The notes beneath the pieces were generated by a model. That model saw only the letters and a program-made list of their open reading frames with translations. It was not told the DNA's origin and ran no database searches. A program made the position numbers and the translations under genes. DNA of 48,045 bases from Ornithinibacillus scapharcae TW25 (GTDB lineage Bacteria > Bacillota > Bacilli > Bacillales > Amphibacillaceae). Shown here one piece after another: positions 25,872 to 34,434 of this stretch. Positions within the stretch are counted from its first letter, which is position 1. Each line of letters opens with the position of its first letter. The stretch lies in NCBI RefSeq assembly GCF_000190475.1, contig NZ_AEWH01000032.1, positions 1 through 48,045 of the forward strand. Direction: 5' to 3'.

Positions 25872-26744
25872 CTAAATCCAGCCTTTTGACGATAACTCTT
25901 GAAATAATACTTCTTCAATGGAATCCGTAACTAGACAGGGTATAAAACCAATGCCAAGTTCAAAACAGAATTTTTCCAGTTTTTCCGTATGGCTAGTTAA
26001 TCGTTGTTGGTAGCTAAGTTTTACTGCTCTATTCATCGTGACATTCACGTTCTTTCCTGTTTCACTATCCAGTAATTCCAAATCACCTTGATAGAACGGA
26101 TCTACTTCCTCTGGGGATAGTAATCGTAAAATATAGAGGTCTTGTTTATAGGCTTGTAGTTTTTTTAAAGCTATCTGTATCGTTTCAATCGGCTCTAATA
26201 AATCGCTTATAAGAACGGATATACTAGATTTGGGTTGTATTAGATGTTGTATTGATTCTGAAAAAGTGTTTGTCGCTTCACTCGACTTAATCGTATCAAC
26301 ATAATGCACAACTCGATTAGCAAATGCTTTTCCTTTTCTATAAGAAAATGGAGGGTTACTTGCTCCAACTGGAAATATTCCAACTCTATCATCTGCAGTG
26401 AGAGACATATACCCTAGAGCAGCTGCTAAACTTTTGGTGAAACGCCATTTTTCAGGGATAGTGCTCATGGATTTCGTACAATCCACATATATCGAAATGA
26501 CTAGTTCTTGTTCGTCCAGAAACCGCTTTATGTAATGCTTATTGGTTCTAGCATAGATGTTCCAATCTATTTGACGAAGGTCATCGCCAGGCTGATATTG
26601 TCGATAATCAGAAAACTCTAATGATGTTCCCTGTCTATTGGACCTTCTTGCACCTTTATGGTGACCACGTTTCATATTTTTCGTTTGAAAACGGTGCTTG
26701 CCTAATTGGTGCATCACCTTACTTGTTAACAATTCACTACTCAT
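25872..26744 (-). CDS. DUF58-domain protein (VWA-like fold)
   Basis: A cytoplasmic protein of 290 residues with the DUF58 hallmark EFSDYRQYQPGDDLRQIDWN (43-62), followed by a VWA-like core IYVDCTKSM with Asp88, Thr90 and Ser92. DUF58 proteins are the usual partners of MoxR ATPases and are thought to bring substrates or cofactors to them. The start codon overlaps the MoxR stop codon in ATGA. Length and motif are normal for the YeaD-like group of Bacillus, although this one lacks that group's N-terminal membrane helices. Confidence 0.93.
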   Translation of the reverse strand: MSSELLTSKVMHQLGKHRFQTKNMKRGHHKGARRSNRQGTSLEFSDYRQYQPGDDLRQIDWNIYARTNKHYIKRFLDEQELVISIYVDCTKSMSTIPEKWRFTKSLAAALGYMSLTADDRVGIFPVGASNPPFSYRKGKAFANRVVHYVDTIKSSEATNTFSESIQHLIQPKSSISVLISDLLEPIETIQIALKKLQAYKQDLYILRLLSPEEVDPFYQGDLELLDSETGKNVNVTMNRAVKLSYQQRLTSHTEKLEKFCFELGIGFIPCLVTDSIEEVLFQELSSKGWI

Positions 26745-27742
26745 GAAGACTCACCAATATGCTTAAGAATTTCATCGATAATTTCATCTGAAGTAATCCC
26801 TGTTGCTTCTCCTTCAAAATTAAGGAACAGACGATGTCTTAACACAGGCCTAGCCGCTTGCTTTAGGTCTCCTAAGGATACATGAAACCGACCTAAACTT
26901 AATGCTCTCACCTTGGATATTCGTATTAAAGCCTGTAAGCCACGTGGACCAGCCCCATAACGAACATATTTCTTAACTTTTTCGGTACTTTGTTCCTGAT
27001 TAGGATGTGTTGCCATAACGATATTGACAGCATAATCTAGCATTTCTTCCGATACTAGTATTTCCTTTGCAAGATGTTGTATTTCTTGAATTCTATGACC
27101 GTCTATTATTCTATTAATATTTGGTGTTTCCGTTCCAGTCGTATGAAGGATGATTTGTTTCAATTCATCTTTTGATGGGTACTGGACATCTATTTTCACT
27201 AGAAATCGGTCCATTTGTGCTTCGGGTAATGGATATGTTCCTTCTAAATCAAGCGGATTTTGTGTTGCCAACACGAAAAATGGCTCTGGCAGAGATTTCG
27301 TATCTCCCATCACAGTGACTGTTTTTTCTCCCATTGCTTCCAGTAGTGCGCTTTGTGTTTTCGGCGTAGCTCGGTTAATTTCATCCGCTAATACGATATT
27401 TGAAAAGATAGGTCCTTGATGAAACGAAAAGGTTTGTTTCTTTCCATCCTCGCTTGGCTCTATTAACATCGTACCTGTAATATCGGAAGGCATTAGGTCA
27501 GGTGTGAATTGGATTCTTGAGAAATCTAAATCCATCGCCTCTGAAACAGTTCGAACTAACATGGTCTTTCCTAGTCCTGGTAACCCCTCAAGAAGAGCAT
27601 GCCCTCCCGAGAAGATAGTCCATAGAAGTTGGTCTATTATTTCATCTTGACCAACTATAAATGTCTTAATCTCTTTTTTAACATTTGCTATTTGTTCTAC
27701 AACTTCTTGTAGCTCCCTTTCTTTTGCATCAACATCTATCAA
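26741..27742 (-). CDS. MoxR-family AAA+ ATPase
   Basis: A 333-residue chaperone-like ATPase. Walker A is GLPGLGKT (53-60), Walker B VLADEINRA (117-125), sensor 1 is seen in FFVLATQNP, and the C-terminal AAA lid domain ends the protein. MoxR proteins remodel or load metal and cofactors into VWA partner proteins. The start is TTG at 27742, eight bases after AAAGGAG; the frame has no nearby ATG. The gene lies only three bases after its upstream neighbour and overlaps the DUF58 gene by four bases, so its product is made together with its partners. Confidence 0.95.
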   Translation of the reverse strand: MIDVDAKERELQEVVEQIANVKKEIKTFIVGQDEIIDQLLWTIFSGGHALLEGLPGLGKTMLVRTVSEAMDLDFSRIQFTPDLMPSDITGTMLIEPSEDGKKQTFSFHQGPIFSNIVLADEINRATPKTQSALLEAMGEKTVTVMGDTKSLPEPFFVLATQNPLDLEGTYPLPEAQMDRFLVKIDVQYPSKDELKQIILHTTGTETPNINRIIDGHRIQEIQHLAKEILVSEEMLDYAVNIVMATHPNQEQSTEKVKKYVRYGAGPRGLQALIRISKVRALSLGRFHVSLGDLKQAARPVLRHRLFLNFEGEATGITSDEIIDEILKHIGESS

Positions 27743-27745
27743 GCT

Positions 27746-29335
27746 TCATTCTCCTTTCGGGTCTAAATCACTAAAGTAGTCTCTTACGACGTCTTCTAGG
27801 TATGTGGGTAACTCCATTCGATCGACACTATTTCGATACGTATCACGATATTGTCCATAGACTTCCTCATATGAACGAACATTTCCTCTAAGAACTAATC
27901 CATCTTTAGAGGTTTGGAAATTACTACTTCCTTTTCCTAATTCACCATAATCTTTTTCTAAATTCTCTTTTCCTTCTAATCTTTCAGGAATGGTTAACTC
28001 TCTTGAACCTTGCCCAATTCCAGCACCGGAACCTCCACTACCGGAGCCTGCTCCACTGCCTGCACCAGTTCCGTTACCTGAACCTGATCCGTTACCTGAT
28101 CCAGAACCGTTAGCAGGGCCGTTTTCACTTGCTTGCCCATTGCCTGCACCGTTTCCATTTGAAGAATTATTGGAATTATTAGCAGAATTATCACCTTGCT
28201 GTGGCGTTCCTGGATTTTCATTCTGATTATGCTCACTAGTTTGAGGTTGCTCCCCAAATGCAAGTTGATTGGAATTCGTGAGCCCATTTTGGTACATAGT
28301 TTGCTGTAGCGCACTTGCTAAACTTTGCAATTGTTCCTGTAGAGATGCTAACCCATCAACGGAGTTTGCACTCTCCAGGAGGTTATTTAATTCCTCCCCC
28401 AATGCTGTTAACAATTCATCAAGCTGTTCATCTGTCATCTCCGATAAATTTGAATTTTCCTGTGCTAATATTTCAGCAAATAATTCCTCTAATGCCTGTT
28501 GATCTTCTTTCGGCAATGATTCTAGCTCATTATTTTTGATATTTTCCATTGCGGCATCTAATTTCTTGGAATCAAGGCTTTTCAAGGCATCCGATAACTC
28601 ATCTAGTCCTTTTAAGTTTTGTGCCACTTCTTTTAATTTCTCCTCATTTTCTTCAGCACGTTGCTTTTCTTTTCCTAACGCTGCTTCTTGCTTTAGTAGT
28701 TCTTCTAATAGCTGTTTACTATCTTCCACTTTTTTGGTTTTATCTTCTAGTTCCTTTAGTTTTTTCGATTGATTTTCATCTGCTATTTTTTCTAGATTCT
28801 TTTTGGCATCTTCAACTATTTCTTCTTCTATTTCTTTTTCTATTGCAAGTTTCATTGTGTTATTCGGAAAGAAGGATAAAGTTACTGTGATGGTAAGAAA
28901 AAGAGCGAAGGCTAAAATCGGTTTCCAATAGAAGAATGTTATCTTTTCATCTTTTATTGCAATACTAGCCTTCTTCATCTTTTCAATTGTAGTTCTGCGT
29001 TGTAGTTCAGCCATAACGGTCTGATCTTCCAAAAAATGAAGTGTGGTGGTAATATCGTTGTCTAGGACAAATCTATCGTAATATGAAGCGGCTTCTTGAT
29101 TAGTTGGCCGCTTTATTAGAACATAAATTGAGATACCAATTAGCATGATGCAGAATATAACACTCATTTTCACCATAAGATGTGTGATCACAACAATTCT
29201 TGCTAGTAGCATGATAACAAGCATTATTAAAGCAACAGCAACTAAGCTAAAATGAACGTATTGGCTTATTCGCTGCTTCCATAATTTTCGTTTTGCTACT
29301 TTTAGTAAAGCAAAGAACTGTTGCTGTTCATTCAT
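27746..29335 (-). CDS. Membrane-anchored coiled-coil protein with Gly/Ser/Asn-rich linker
   Basis: A 529-residue protein of unknown function. Two hydrophobic segments lie at about 22-68 and a third at about 134-153. A long Glu/Lys/Leu-rich region (about 165-335) has strong heptad character. From about 372 to 442 it is a low-complexity stretch of Asn, Gly and Ser with repeated GSGSGNGSG-like units. The last 85 residues are ordered (RLEGKENLEKDYGELG and VYGQYRDTYRNSVDRM) and reach a charged end. Similar proteins are seen beside MoxR/VWA genes in other bacteria. Here it lies between the ABC permease and MoxR, overlapping the permease by eight bases. It may act as a rod or spacer in a membrane complex; no enzyme motif is visible. 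Confidence 0.8.
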   Translation of the reverse strand: MNEQQQFFALLKVAKRKLWKQRISQYVHFSLVAVALIMLVIMLLARIVVITHLMVKMSVIFCIMLIGISIYVLIKRPTNQEAASYYDRFVLDNDITTTLHFLEDQTVMAELQRRTTIEKMKKASIAIKDEKITFFYWKPILAFALFLTITVTLSFFPNNTMKLAIEKEIEEEIVEDAKKNLEKIADENQSKKLKELEDKTKKVEDSKQLLEELLKQEAALGKEKQRAEENEEKLKEVAQNLKGLDELSDALKSLDSKKLDAAMENIKNNELESLPKEDQQALEELFAEILAQENSNLSEMTDEQLDELLTALGEELNNLLESANSVDGLASLQEQLQSLASALQQTMYQNGLTNSNQLAFGEQPQTSEHNQNENPGTPQQGDNSANNSNNSSNGNGAGNGQASENGPANGSGSGNGSGSGNGTGAGSGAGSGSGGSGAGIGQGSRELTIPERLEGKENLEKDYGELGKGSSNFQTSKDGLVLRGNVRSYEEVYGQYRDTYRNSVDRMELPTYLEDVVRDYFSDLDPKGE

Positions 29336-30179
29336 GTTTACCCGATCCTTTTTTGGCCTTCATTTTTGGCCTTAGTTTTTTGATACTAATCCAAAGTGAT
29401 AGAATTGTTATACTTGCATAGGTGATGATAAAGCTAGCAACTAATGGGAAATCTATTCCCGTACGTTGTTGTATTTCTTGTAGCATATAAGGTTCGAACG
29501 ATGAGATTAATATGATTGCTGGATTCACCATTGCTGTAAAATAAGGGAGTACCGTTTGTGAATTTTGATAGAAAAACATTTCAAAAAATACAATAGTCAA
29601 AAATGCTGTACCAGCAGTTAAAAATAAAGCTAAGCCATACGTAACAATAGTGGAAACGATGGTTCTTCGTATTAAGGTGGAAAATAATACGCCTAGGCTT
29701 CCAATCGTTATCATCGTAATGAGGTAATATCCAAACGTTGTCAATAATAGCGATGGTGAAACCCCACCAAATAAAAAAACAATACTATACAGTGGCATAG
29801 AAGAAATTATCATGAGTAAGAGATACGAGATAGACGATATCAATTTGCTCAATACAATGCTGGTTGATGACTGTGGTGTTGTTAAAAGTATATTCAGCGT
29901 TTGTCTCTCCCGCTCTCCACTAATCACCCCAGATGTCAAACCAGGTGTCATAAATAAGATTAATGCCATTTGCACAACCGAAAGTACCATAAACATGATT
30001 CGACTTTGCTCGGGACTAAATATGGCAACCTGGGAATACATCGTGTTCACTACTATAAACCCAATTGCGATTATTCCTAATGCAACTAAATAGAAGAATA
30101 CCCCTAAGAATCCTTTAAAGGAACGAAAACGTAGCTTAATTTCTTTATTTAATACAGGATTGATCAATAGTGATTTCAA
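29328..30179 (-). CDS. ABC-2 type transporter permease
   Basis: A 283-residue integral membrane protein with six hydrophobic segments (about 25-47, 66-84, 114-136, 144-168, 176-198 and 248-266). It carries SGERERQTLNILLTTP (residues 87-102), the conserved cytoplasmic coupling helix of ABC-2 permeases. It pairs with the ATPase gene immediately upstream (overlap ATGA) and forms an exporter or mechanotransmission complex. In this operon it probably serves the extracytoplasmic proteins encoded around it. The cargo is unknown. Confidence 0.92.
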   Translation of the reverse strand: MKSLLINPVLNKEIKLRFRSFKGFLGVFFYLVALGIIAIGFIVVNTMYSQVAIFSPEQSRIMFMVLSVVQMALILFMTPGLTSGVISGERERQTLNILLTTPQSSTSIVLSKLISSISYLLLMIISSMPLYSIVFLFGGVSPSLLLTTFGYYLITMITIGSLGVLFSTLIRRTIVSTIVTYGLALFLTAGTAFLTIVFFEMFFYQNSQTVLPYFTAMVNPAIILISSFEPYMLQEIQQRTGIDFPLVASFIITYASITILSLWISIKKLRPKMKAKKGSGKHE

Positions 30180-31114
30180 GAAAAATCTACTCCTTTCGTA
30201 ATTTCTAGGAATACATCCTCTAAATCTGTCTCTTCTTCGGAAAAACTAACAATCTGCAGGTCTTTTAGAATGGCTTTCTTTAGTAGGTCCATTTGCTCTT
30301 CGTCCGTTCCAGTATAAGAAAATAATAATGTATCTTCATACTTATCATGTTTTATAATTCCTGATATTTTAGGATCATCTTCAAAGAATGCTATAGCCTG
30401 GTCTAGTTGCCCCGATATACGAACATGAATAATCTTATTCGCTTGTAGCTGCTTCTGAATGGATGCAACGGAACCAGATGCCACCAATTTACCATTAGTG
30501 ATGACACCAATCTCATCACACATTTCAGCAAGCTCAGGAAGAATATGGGAAGATATAATGATTGTTTTACCCATTTTCTTTAATTCTTTTAATATCTCTC
30601 TCATTTCGATTCTAGCTCGGGGGTCAAGACCAGAAGCAGGCTCATCTAAAATTAATACTTCAGGGTCATGGATTAACGAACGAGCAAGGCATAATCTTTG
30701 CTTCATTCCTCGTGATAATACATCGACATATTCATCTTTTTTATTGGCTAGATTAACGAGTTCTAATAGTTGTGGGATTAATTTATCCCTTTCTGATTTT
30801 GGTATTCCGTAACTGGCGCCATAAAAATCAAGATATTCTACCGTCTTAAATTGGTCGTATACGCCGAAGAAATCGGGCATATAACCGATATGATTTCGCA
30901 CTTTTTTAGGTTCTTTTGTCACATCATAACCATTCACATAGGCAGTACCTGATGTTGGTGCTAGTAAGGTTGCTAAAATAGAGAAAGTTGTAGATTTACC
31001 AGCACCATTATGACCAACAAAACCGAAAACAGTTCCTTTGGCAATTTTTAAGTTTAAAGAATCGAGTGCTGTAAAAGAACCATATTTTTTTGTAAGATTT
31101 ATTGTTTCAATCAT
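30176..31114 (-). CDS. ABC transporter ATP-binding protein
   Basis: A 312-residue ATPase of the ABC-2 (CcmA/DrrA) exporter type. Walker A is GHNGAGKST (34-42), the signature LSRGMKQRL (133-141), Walker B VLILDEPASGLD (153-164), and the switch His is in IISSHILPE. A C-terminal accessory domain of about 90 residues, common in exporter ATPases, follows. It overlaps both neighbours by four bases and is translated together with its permease. Confidence 0.95.
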   Translation of the reverse strand: MIETINLTKKYGSFTALDSLNLKIAKGTVFGFVGHNGAGKSTTFSILATLLAPTSGTAYVNGYDVTKEPKKVRNHIGYMPDFFGVYDQFKTVEYLDFYGASYGIPKSERDKLIPQLLELVNLANKKDEYVDVLSRGMKQRLCLARSLIHDPEVLILDEPASGLDPRARIEMREILKELKKMGKTIIISSHILPELAEMCDEIGVITNGKLVASGSVASIQKQLQANKIIHVRISGQLDQAIAFFEDDPKISGIIKHDKYEDTLLFSYTGTDEEQMDLLKKAILKDLQIVSFSEEETDLEDVFLEITKGVDFS

Positions 31115-32817
31115 TGATTATACTCTCCTTCCAAGTTGAGAGTCGGTATTTGTACTAGTGGATCATTCATACCACTTTTTTCAAATCTTACTACTATTTT
31201 TCCGTCATCCGCTATGAAATCTCCTGGATTATCTTCAAATGTGGTTTGATTGCCTTCTAATGCTTTGTACTCTCCCTCTTTGACATTGTATATACTGAAT
31301 GTTGCCTCATTCGAGCTCGGGTGACTTAATCTGAATTTGTTTACTTTAATACTATCCAAGTTTAGTTGAAGTGGGATTTGATAGGTCAGGAGGTAATTCC
31401 CTTGATCGACTTCAACATATCCTTCACCATAAAGTAAACCGTTATGATAAATATTGCCAGTAGAAGAGTTGGCAGTATCGACACTCAATTCCGGTATGAT
31501 AGTATTTTGACTAAATTTAAACTCTCCTGCCTCAAGAGAACGTATTTCGACATCGACCATTTGTGTAATCAACGATAATGATTGTACTGATTTCACTTTT
31601 TTATCGGACTCCAATTCTATTATTGGTTCTGTAACGTAACCAGCAATTAATGGCTTATTGAAGTTCTTTGGTTGAACATCAAAATACATAGCAGAATCTA
31701 ATAGCTCATATTTCTTCCACTCTTTAATTGTTTCTTTGTCTTGTGGTTCAGAATATCCACTATATCCTCCAGAGTATGTATGACCAGGTATCACCTTAGA
31801 AGCAATATTTGCTCGAGGGGCTCCAATGAGATTTTGAATGTTTTTAGTATCTAACTCTAGTTCAATCTCAGTGGTCTCTCCAGCTTTTATTTCTCCCAGT
31901 GGATACGAATTGGAACCACTTAATAAATAGGCATCTGTTAAATCAAATGCTAGTTCACTTTTTACAGTCCCTTTTAGTTTATTATTTTCAATCCATAAAT
32001 CGGAATTCAACTTACCAGTTTCAAGTGAATGAATATTGCCCATTGCTGATCGGATAGACCAGAATTCCACTCCGTTAAAGGTTATTTTAGATTGCTGTCT
32101 ACCAATTTCGATCATAGCAAGATTGCCCTCGGCTTCATCTGGACCGTAATTATAATTTTGCATCGGATATGGCTGAAATCCTCTTGAATTAATTGTAACG
32201 GGGTAGTCCCCTGCATTATTACTTAAGATGGAAAATGCTCCATAACCATTTGCAGTACCTTCTTCATCGATCGATAAGACGCTTATATGATTAATTTGGG
32301 AACCACCGATTCGATCCTTTGCTCCTACTACGAATATAGCAATACTAGAAACAATCGCAACAGCTGGAATGATGACCCATGATATTTCCCGTTTGTCTAA
32401 CTTTTTTAAAAGGAAATAAAGTCCTGGTATTAGTAATACCAGATAGACGATATATAAGGTAACTAATACCTCTACAGGGATGAAAGAAGATGGATATATT
32501 TCTACGATATTGCTAAGGCGATACGGAATCTCATCTCTCATATATGCCCTGTTAACATCTTTATCAACTGTCTTCTGAAGTAATTTAGACCAGAATTGGT
32601 CATAGTCCTCCCATTTTGTTAGCGTCTCACTACTAATATTAAATGCAAATTGTGTAACTTCTCCCAAGCCGAATGACTTATTCATGACCATTGGTAGGTT
32701 ATGGTCCGAATAGATAACATTTACATTATCAAGTAACTTCCCTGTATTGATTTCTACTTTATTGAAATTTGGTAGTTCCTCCTCATCTGAGGTTCCAAAA
32801 AAGTTTAAATTGTTCAA
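31111..32817 (-). CDS. Membrane protein, C-terminal half of a gene split by a frameshift
   Basis: A frame of 568 codons with two transmembrane segments (about 115-137 and 145-166) and a large beta-rich extracytoplasmic part behind them. Its first residues (FGTSDEEELPNFNKVEINTG) continue the domain that ends abruptly in the upstream frame, and no ribosome binding site lies before its ATG. Removing one base from the run of six A at 32797-32802 would join the two frames into one protein of about 820 residues. That protein would have a signal peptide, a GATase-like outer domain, two membrane helices and a C-terminal beta domain. The product is the likely surface partner of the ABC transporter encoded just downstream. 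It stops by overlapping the ATPase start. Confidence 0.75.
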   Translation of the reverse strand: MNNLNFFGTSDEEELPNFNKVEINTGKLLDNVNVIYSDHNLPMVMNKSFGLGEVTQFAFNISSETLTKWEDYDQFWSKLLQKTVDKDVNRAYMRDEIPYRLSNIVEIYPSSFIPVEVLVTLYIVYLVLLIPGLYFLLKKLDKREISWVIIPAVAIVSSIAIFVVGAKDRIGGSQINHISVLSIDEEGTANGYGAFSILSNNAGDYPVTINSRGFQPYPMQNYNYGPDEAEGNLAMIEIGRQQSKITFNGVEFWSIRSAMGNIHSLETGKLNSDLWIENNKLKGTVKSELAFDLTDAYLLSGSNSYPLGEIKAGETTEIELELDTKNIQNLIGAPRANIASKVIPGHTYSGGYSGYSEPQDKETIKEWKKYELLDSAMYFDVQPKNFNKPLIAGYVTEPIIELESDKKVKSVQSLSLITQMVDVEIRSLEAGEFKFSQNTIIPELSVDTANSSTGNIYHNGLLYGEGYVEVDQGNYLLTYQIPLQLNLDSIKVNKFRLSHPSSNEATFSIYNVKEGEYKALEGNQTTFEDNPGDFIADDGKIVVRFEKSGMNDPLVQIPTLNLEGEYNQ

Positions 32818-33562
32818 ATGAGGTTTGCTTTTCTATCTCCATTAAAAAGAGTCTATGTAAAGCTTCATGCTGTTCTAACAACGGATCACTTCCCAGCATG
32901 ATATGACCACCGGCTCGGACCCAATCCTGAATTGCCTGTGCTTGTTGATCATTGAGAGTGGAAACTTGATAATTATTAATTACCATGACATCGAAAATTT
33001 CTAAAGCTGTAGCATCTGATGGGAGGTTTTCTTTCGTAAGATTCAACAATTCAATAGAATCATTATTATATCTAACTGTTTTTAATACATTAAGCTCGTC
33101 AGGATTTTCTGTCAGTACACCAATAACCACTCTGTTTTCTTGAAAGAAAGTAGGTCGTTTCGTAGTGTTCCCTTTTAACGATACCTCTTTTCCACTTTCC
33201 CATCCTTCTTCATAAAACTTGACTAATTGTTGTTTGTTATTTTGCGTTCCATAATGATAGTTTTCATTTAATCCTGGGATAGAAACTTGTAATGTGGTTT
33301 CCTCTCCTTTTGGAAATTCAACGGGTACGACCATATTTCCAGCCGTTTCATAGTTAGGATTCGTAAAGAATACTAAGTCACCCGAAATGGTTTCACCATT
33401 GTTTTTCACAGTGACAGTTGCAGGGTATCCCTTTCCTAATTGAACCTTTCCATCTACTCCATAGGTAATGGAGATTTCTAACGAATCTTCTGCAGGAACT
33501 TCTACTGGTGCCAGTAAAAACAGTAAGCATAAAAGTAATGATAATCTCTTTATTAATCGCAC
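32783..33562 (-). CDS. Secreted/membrane protein, N-terminal half of a frameshifted gene; first gene of the VWA operon
   Basis: A product of about 259 residues. The start is GTG at 33562, six bases after GGAGGG; the longer frame from 33583 runs through that site. The signal sequence is LIKRLSLLLCLLFLLAP. A beta-rich domain follows, then a flavodoxin/GATase-like segment (VVIGVLTENPDELNVL, MVINNYQVSTL, WVRAGGHIMLG), similar to the one in the double-VWA protein of the same operon. The frame ends in unrelated residues (KLFWNLR) right after a run of six A (32797-32802), while the next frame carries on the domain. It is therefore most likely the first part of one larger gene. Confidence 0.75.
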   Translation of the reverse strand: MRLIKRLSLLLCLLFLLAPVEVPAEDSLEISITYGVDGKVQLGKGYPATVTVKNNGETISGDLVFFTNPNYETAGNMVVPVEFPKGEETTLQVSIPGLNENYHYGTQNNKQQLVKFYEEGWESGKEVSLKGNTTKRPTFFQENRVVIGVLTENPDELNVLKTVRYNNDSIELLNLTKENLPSDATALEIFDVMVINNYQVSTLNDQQAQAIQDWVRAGGHIMLGSDPLLEQHEALHRLFLMEIEKQTSFEQFKLFWNLR

Positions 33563-33894
33563 GAATGACCCTCCTAGTAACATACAGAACTGAATATTTT
33601 TCTCATGAAAAAATATAGTATTTTTATTAACTATAACATAATGAATATAAAAAATAATCTACTATTTACAGATTTTTCCGTAATAGGAATGGATTTAAAT
33701 ACGATATAAAGCAACGGAACCTTTTATGGATACACTGCATTTCTATACATAAGAGCTTATTTCTGATGGTGAGAAAATTCGTCAAGCTGTTGGGCAATAG
33801 ATAATAAAGAATATGTAAAAAGTGAAGGTGAAGAGAATAGTCATTGGAAATTTTGCTAAAATAAGAATAAAGCTCATTCCTAGGAGGGTCTATC
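33563..33894. other. Divergent regulatory region between the VWA operon and the ykuK-like gene
   Basis: An AT-rich spacer of about 330 bp. On the operon side an inverted repeat (atattttt 33594-33601 with aaaaatat 33609-33616) lies about 35 bases before the GTG start and would form a hairpin in the leader. The sequence upstream (TATAGT and TACTATA-like hexamers near 33615-33635, minus strand) could hold the promoter. On the plus side the ykuK-like gene has a clear AGGAGGG site at 33882-33888. A 76-codon minus-strand frame here shows no protein-like features and is not called. Confidence 0.5.
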
Positions 33895-34431
33895 ATGACA
33901 AATCTTAGATTATATGACTTTAGTTTTCAAAATCTAACGAATAAGAGTATGACGTTTAATGAGGTTTATTATCATATCATACGATTTATGAAAAAAGATC
34001 CTACCGGTAGATACCGGTTGATATTTGGAACAGATTCCCAAGTTCATACCACATATACCCGATTTATAACAGGGATAGTCATTCAGTGTGAGTCAAAAGG
34101 AGCTTGGGCATGCATACGTAAAGTAATGGTTCCAAGAAAAATGATGAACTTACATGAACGAATTTCCTATGAGACCACTTTGACGGAAGAGGTTGTTTCC
34201 ATGTTTACAGAAGAGAAAAAAGAGCAGCTAATCAATATCGTCCTCCCTCATATTTATAAAGGGTCATCCTTTACCATTGAAGGTCATATCGATATTGGCT
34301 CCTCTACTAAAAACAAAACAAGGGTCTTTGTAAATGAAATGGTTGGAAGAATGGAATCCTTAGGCATTGAACCTAAAATCAAGCCTGATTCATTTGTTGC
34401 AAGTTCCTATGCGAATCGTTTTACAAAATAA
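33895..34431 (+). CDS. YkuK-like protein (DUF458, ribonuclease H-like fold)
   Basis: A 178-residue protein of the DUF458/YkuK family, which is predicted to have an RNase H-like fold. The expected first strand with its acidic residue is visible as LIFGTDSQVH, where Asp is the likely metal ligand, followed by ETTLTEEV, then IEGHIDIGSSTKNKTR (a second acidic site) and the C-terminal PDSFVASSYANRFTK (Asp and a conserved Ala/Ser stretch). A strong AGGAGGG site lies six bases before the ATG. It is transcribed divergently from the VWA operon and converges with an AlkD-like gene three bases away. Its biochemical activity is not established. Confidence 0.88.
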   Translation: MTNLRLYDFSFQNLTNKSMTFNEVYYHIIRFMKKDPTGRYRLIFGTDSQVHTTYTRFITGIVIQCESKGAWACIRKVMVPRKMMNLHERISYETTLTEEVVSMFTEEKKEQLINIVLPHIYKGSSFTIEGHIDIGSSTKNKTRVFVNEMVGRMESLGIEPKIKPDSFVASSYANRFTK

Positions 34432-34434
34432 TGG

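Noticed and set aside
27990-28226. Pro-rich 78-residue frame on the plus strand
   Set aside because: It is the antisense of the Gly/Ser-rich linker of the coiled-coil protein; no ribosome binding site.
27994-28314. 106-residue frame overlapping the linker in another minus-strand frame
   Set aside because: Low-complexity shadow of the Gly/Ser/Asn repeats; no own start signal.
33666-33896. 76-residue minus-strand frame between the VWA operon and the ykuK-like gene
   Set aside because: No ribosome binding site, composition not protein-like, and it covers the divergent promoter region.
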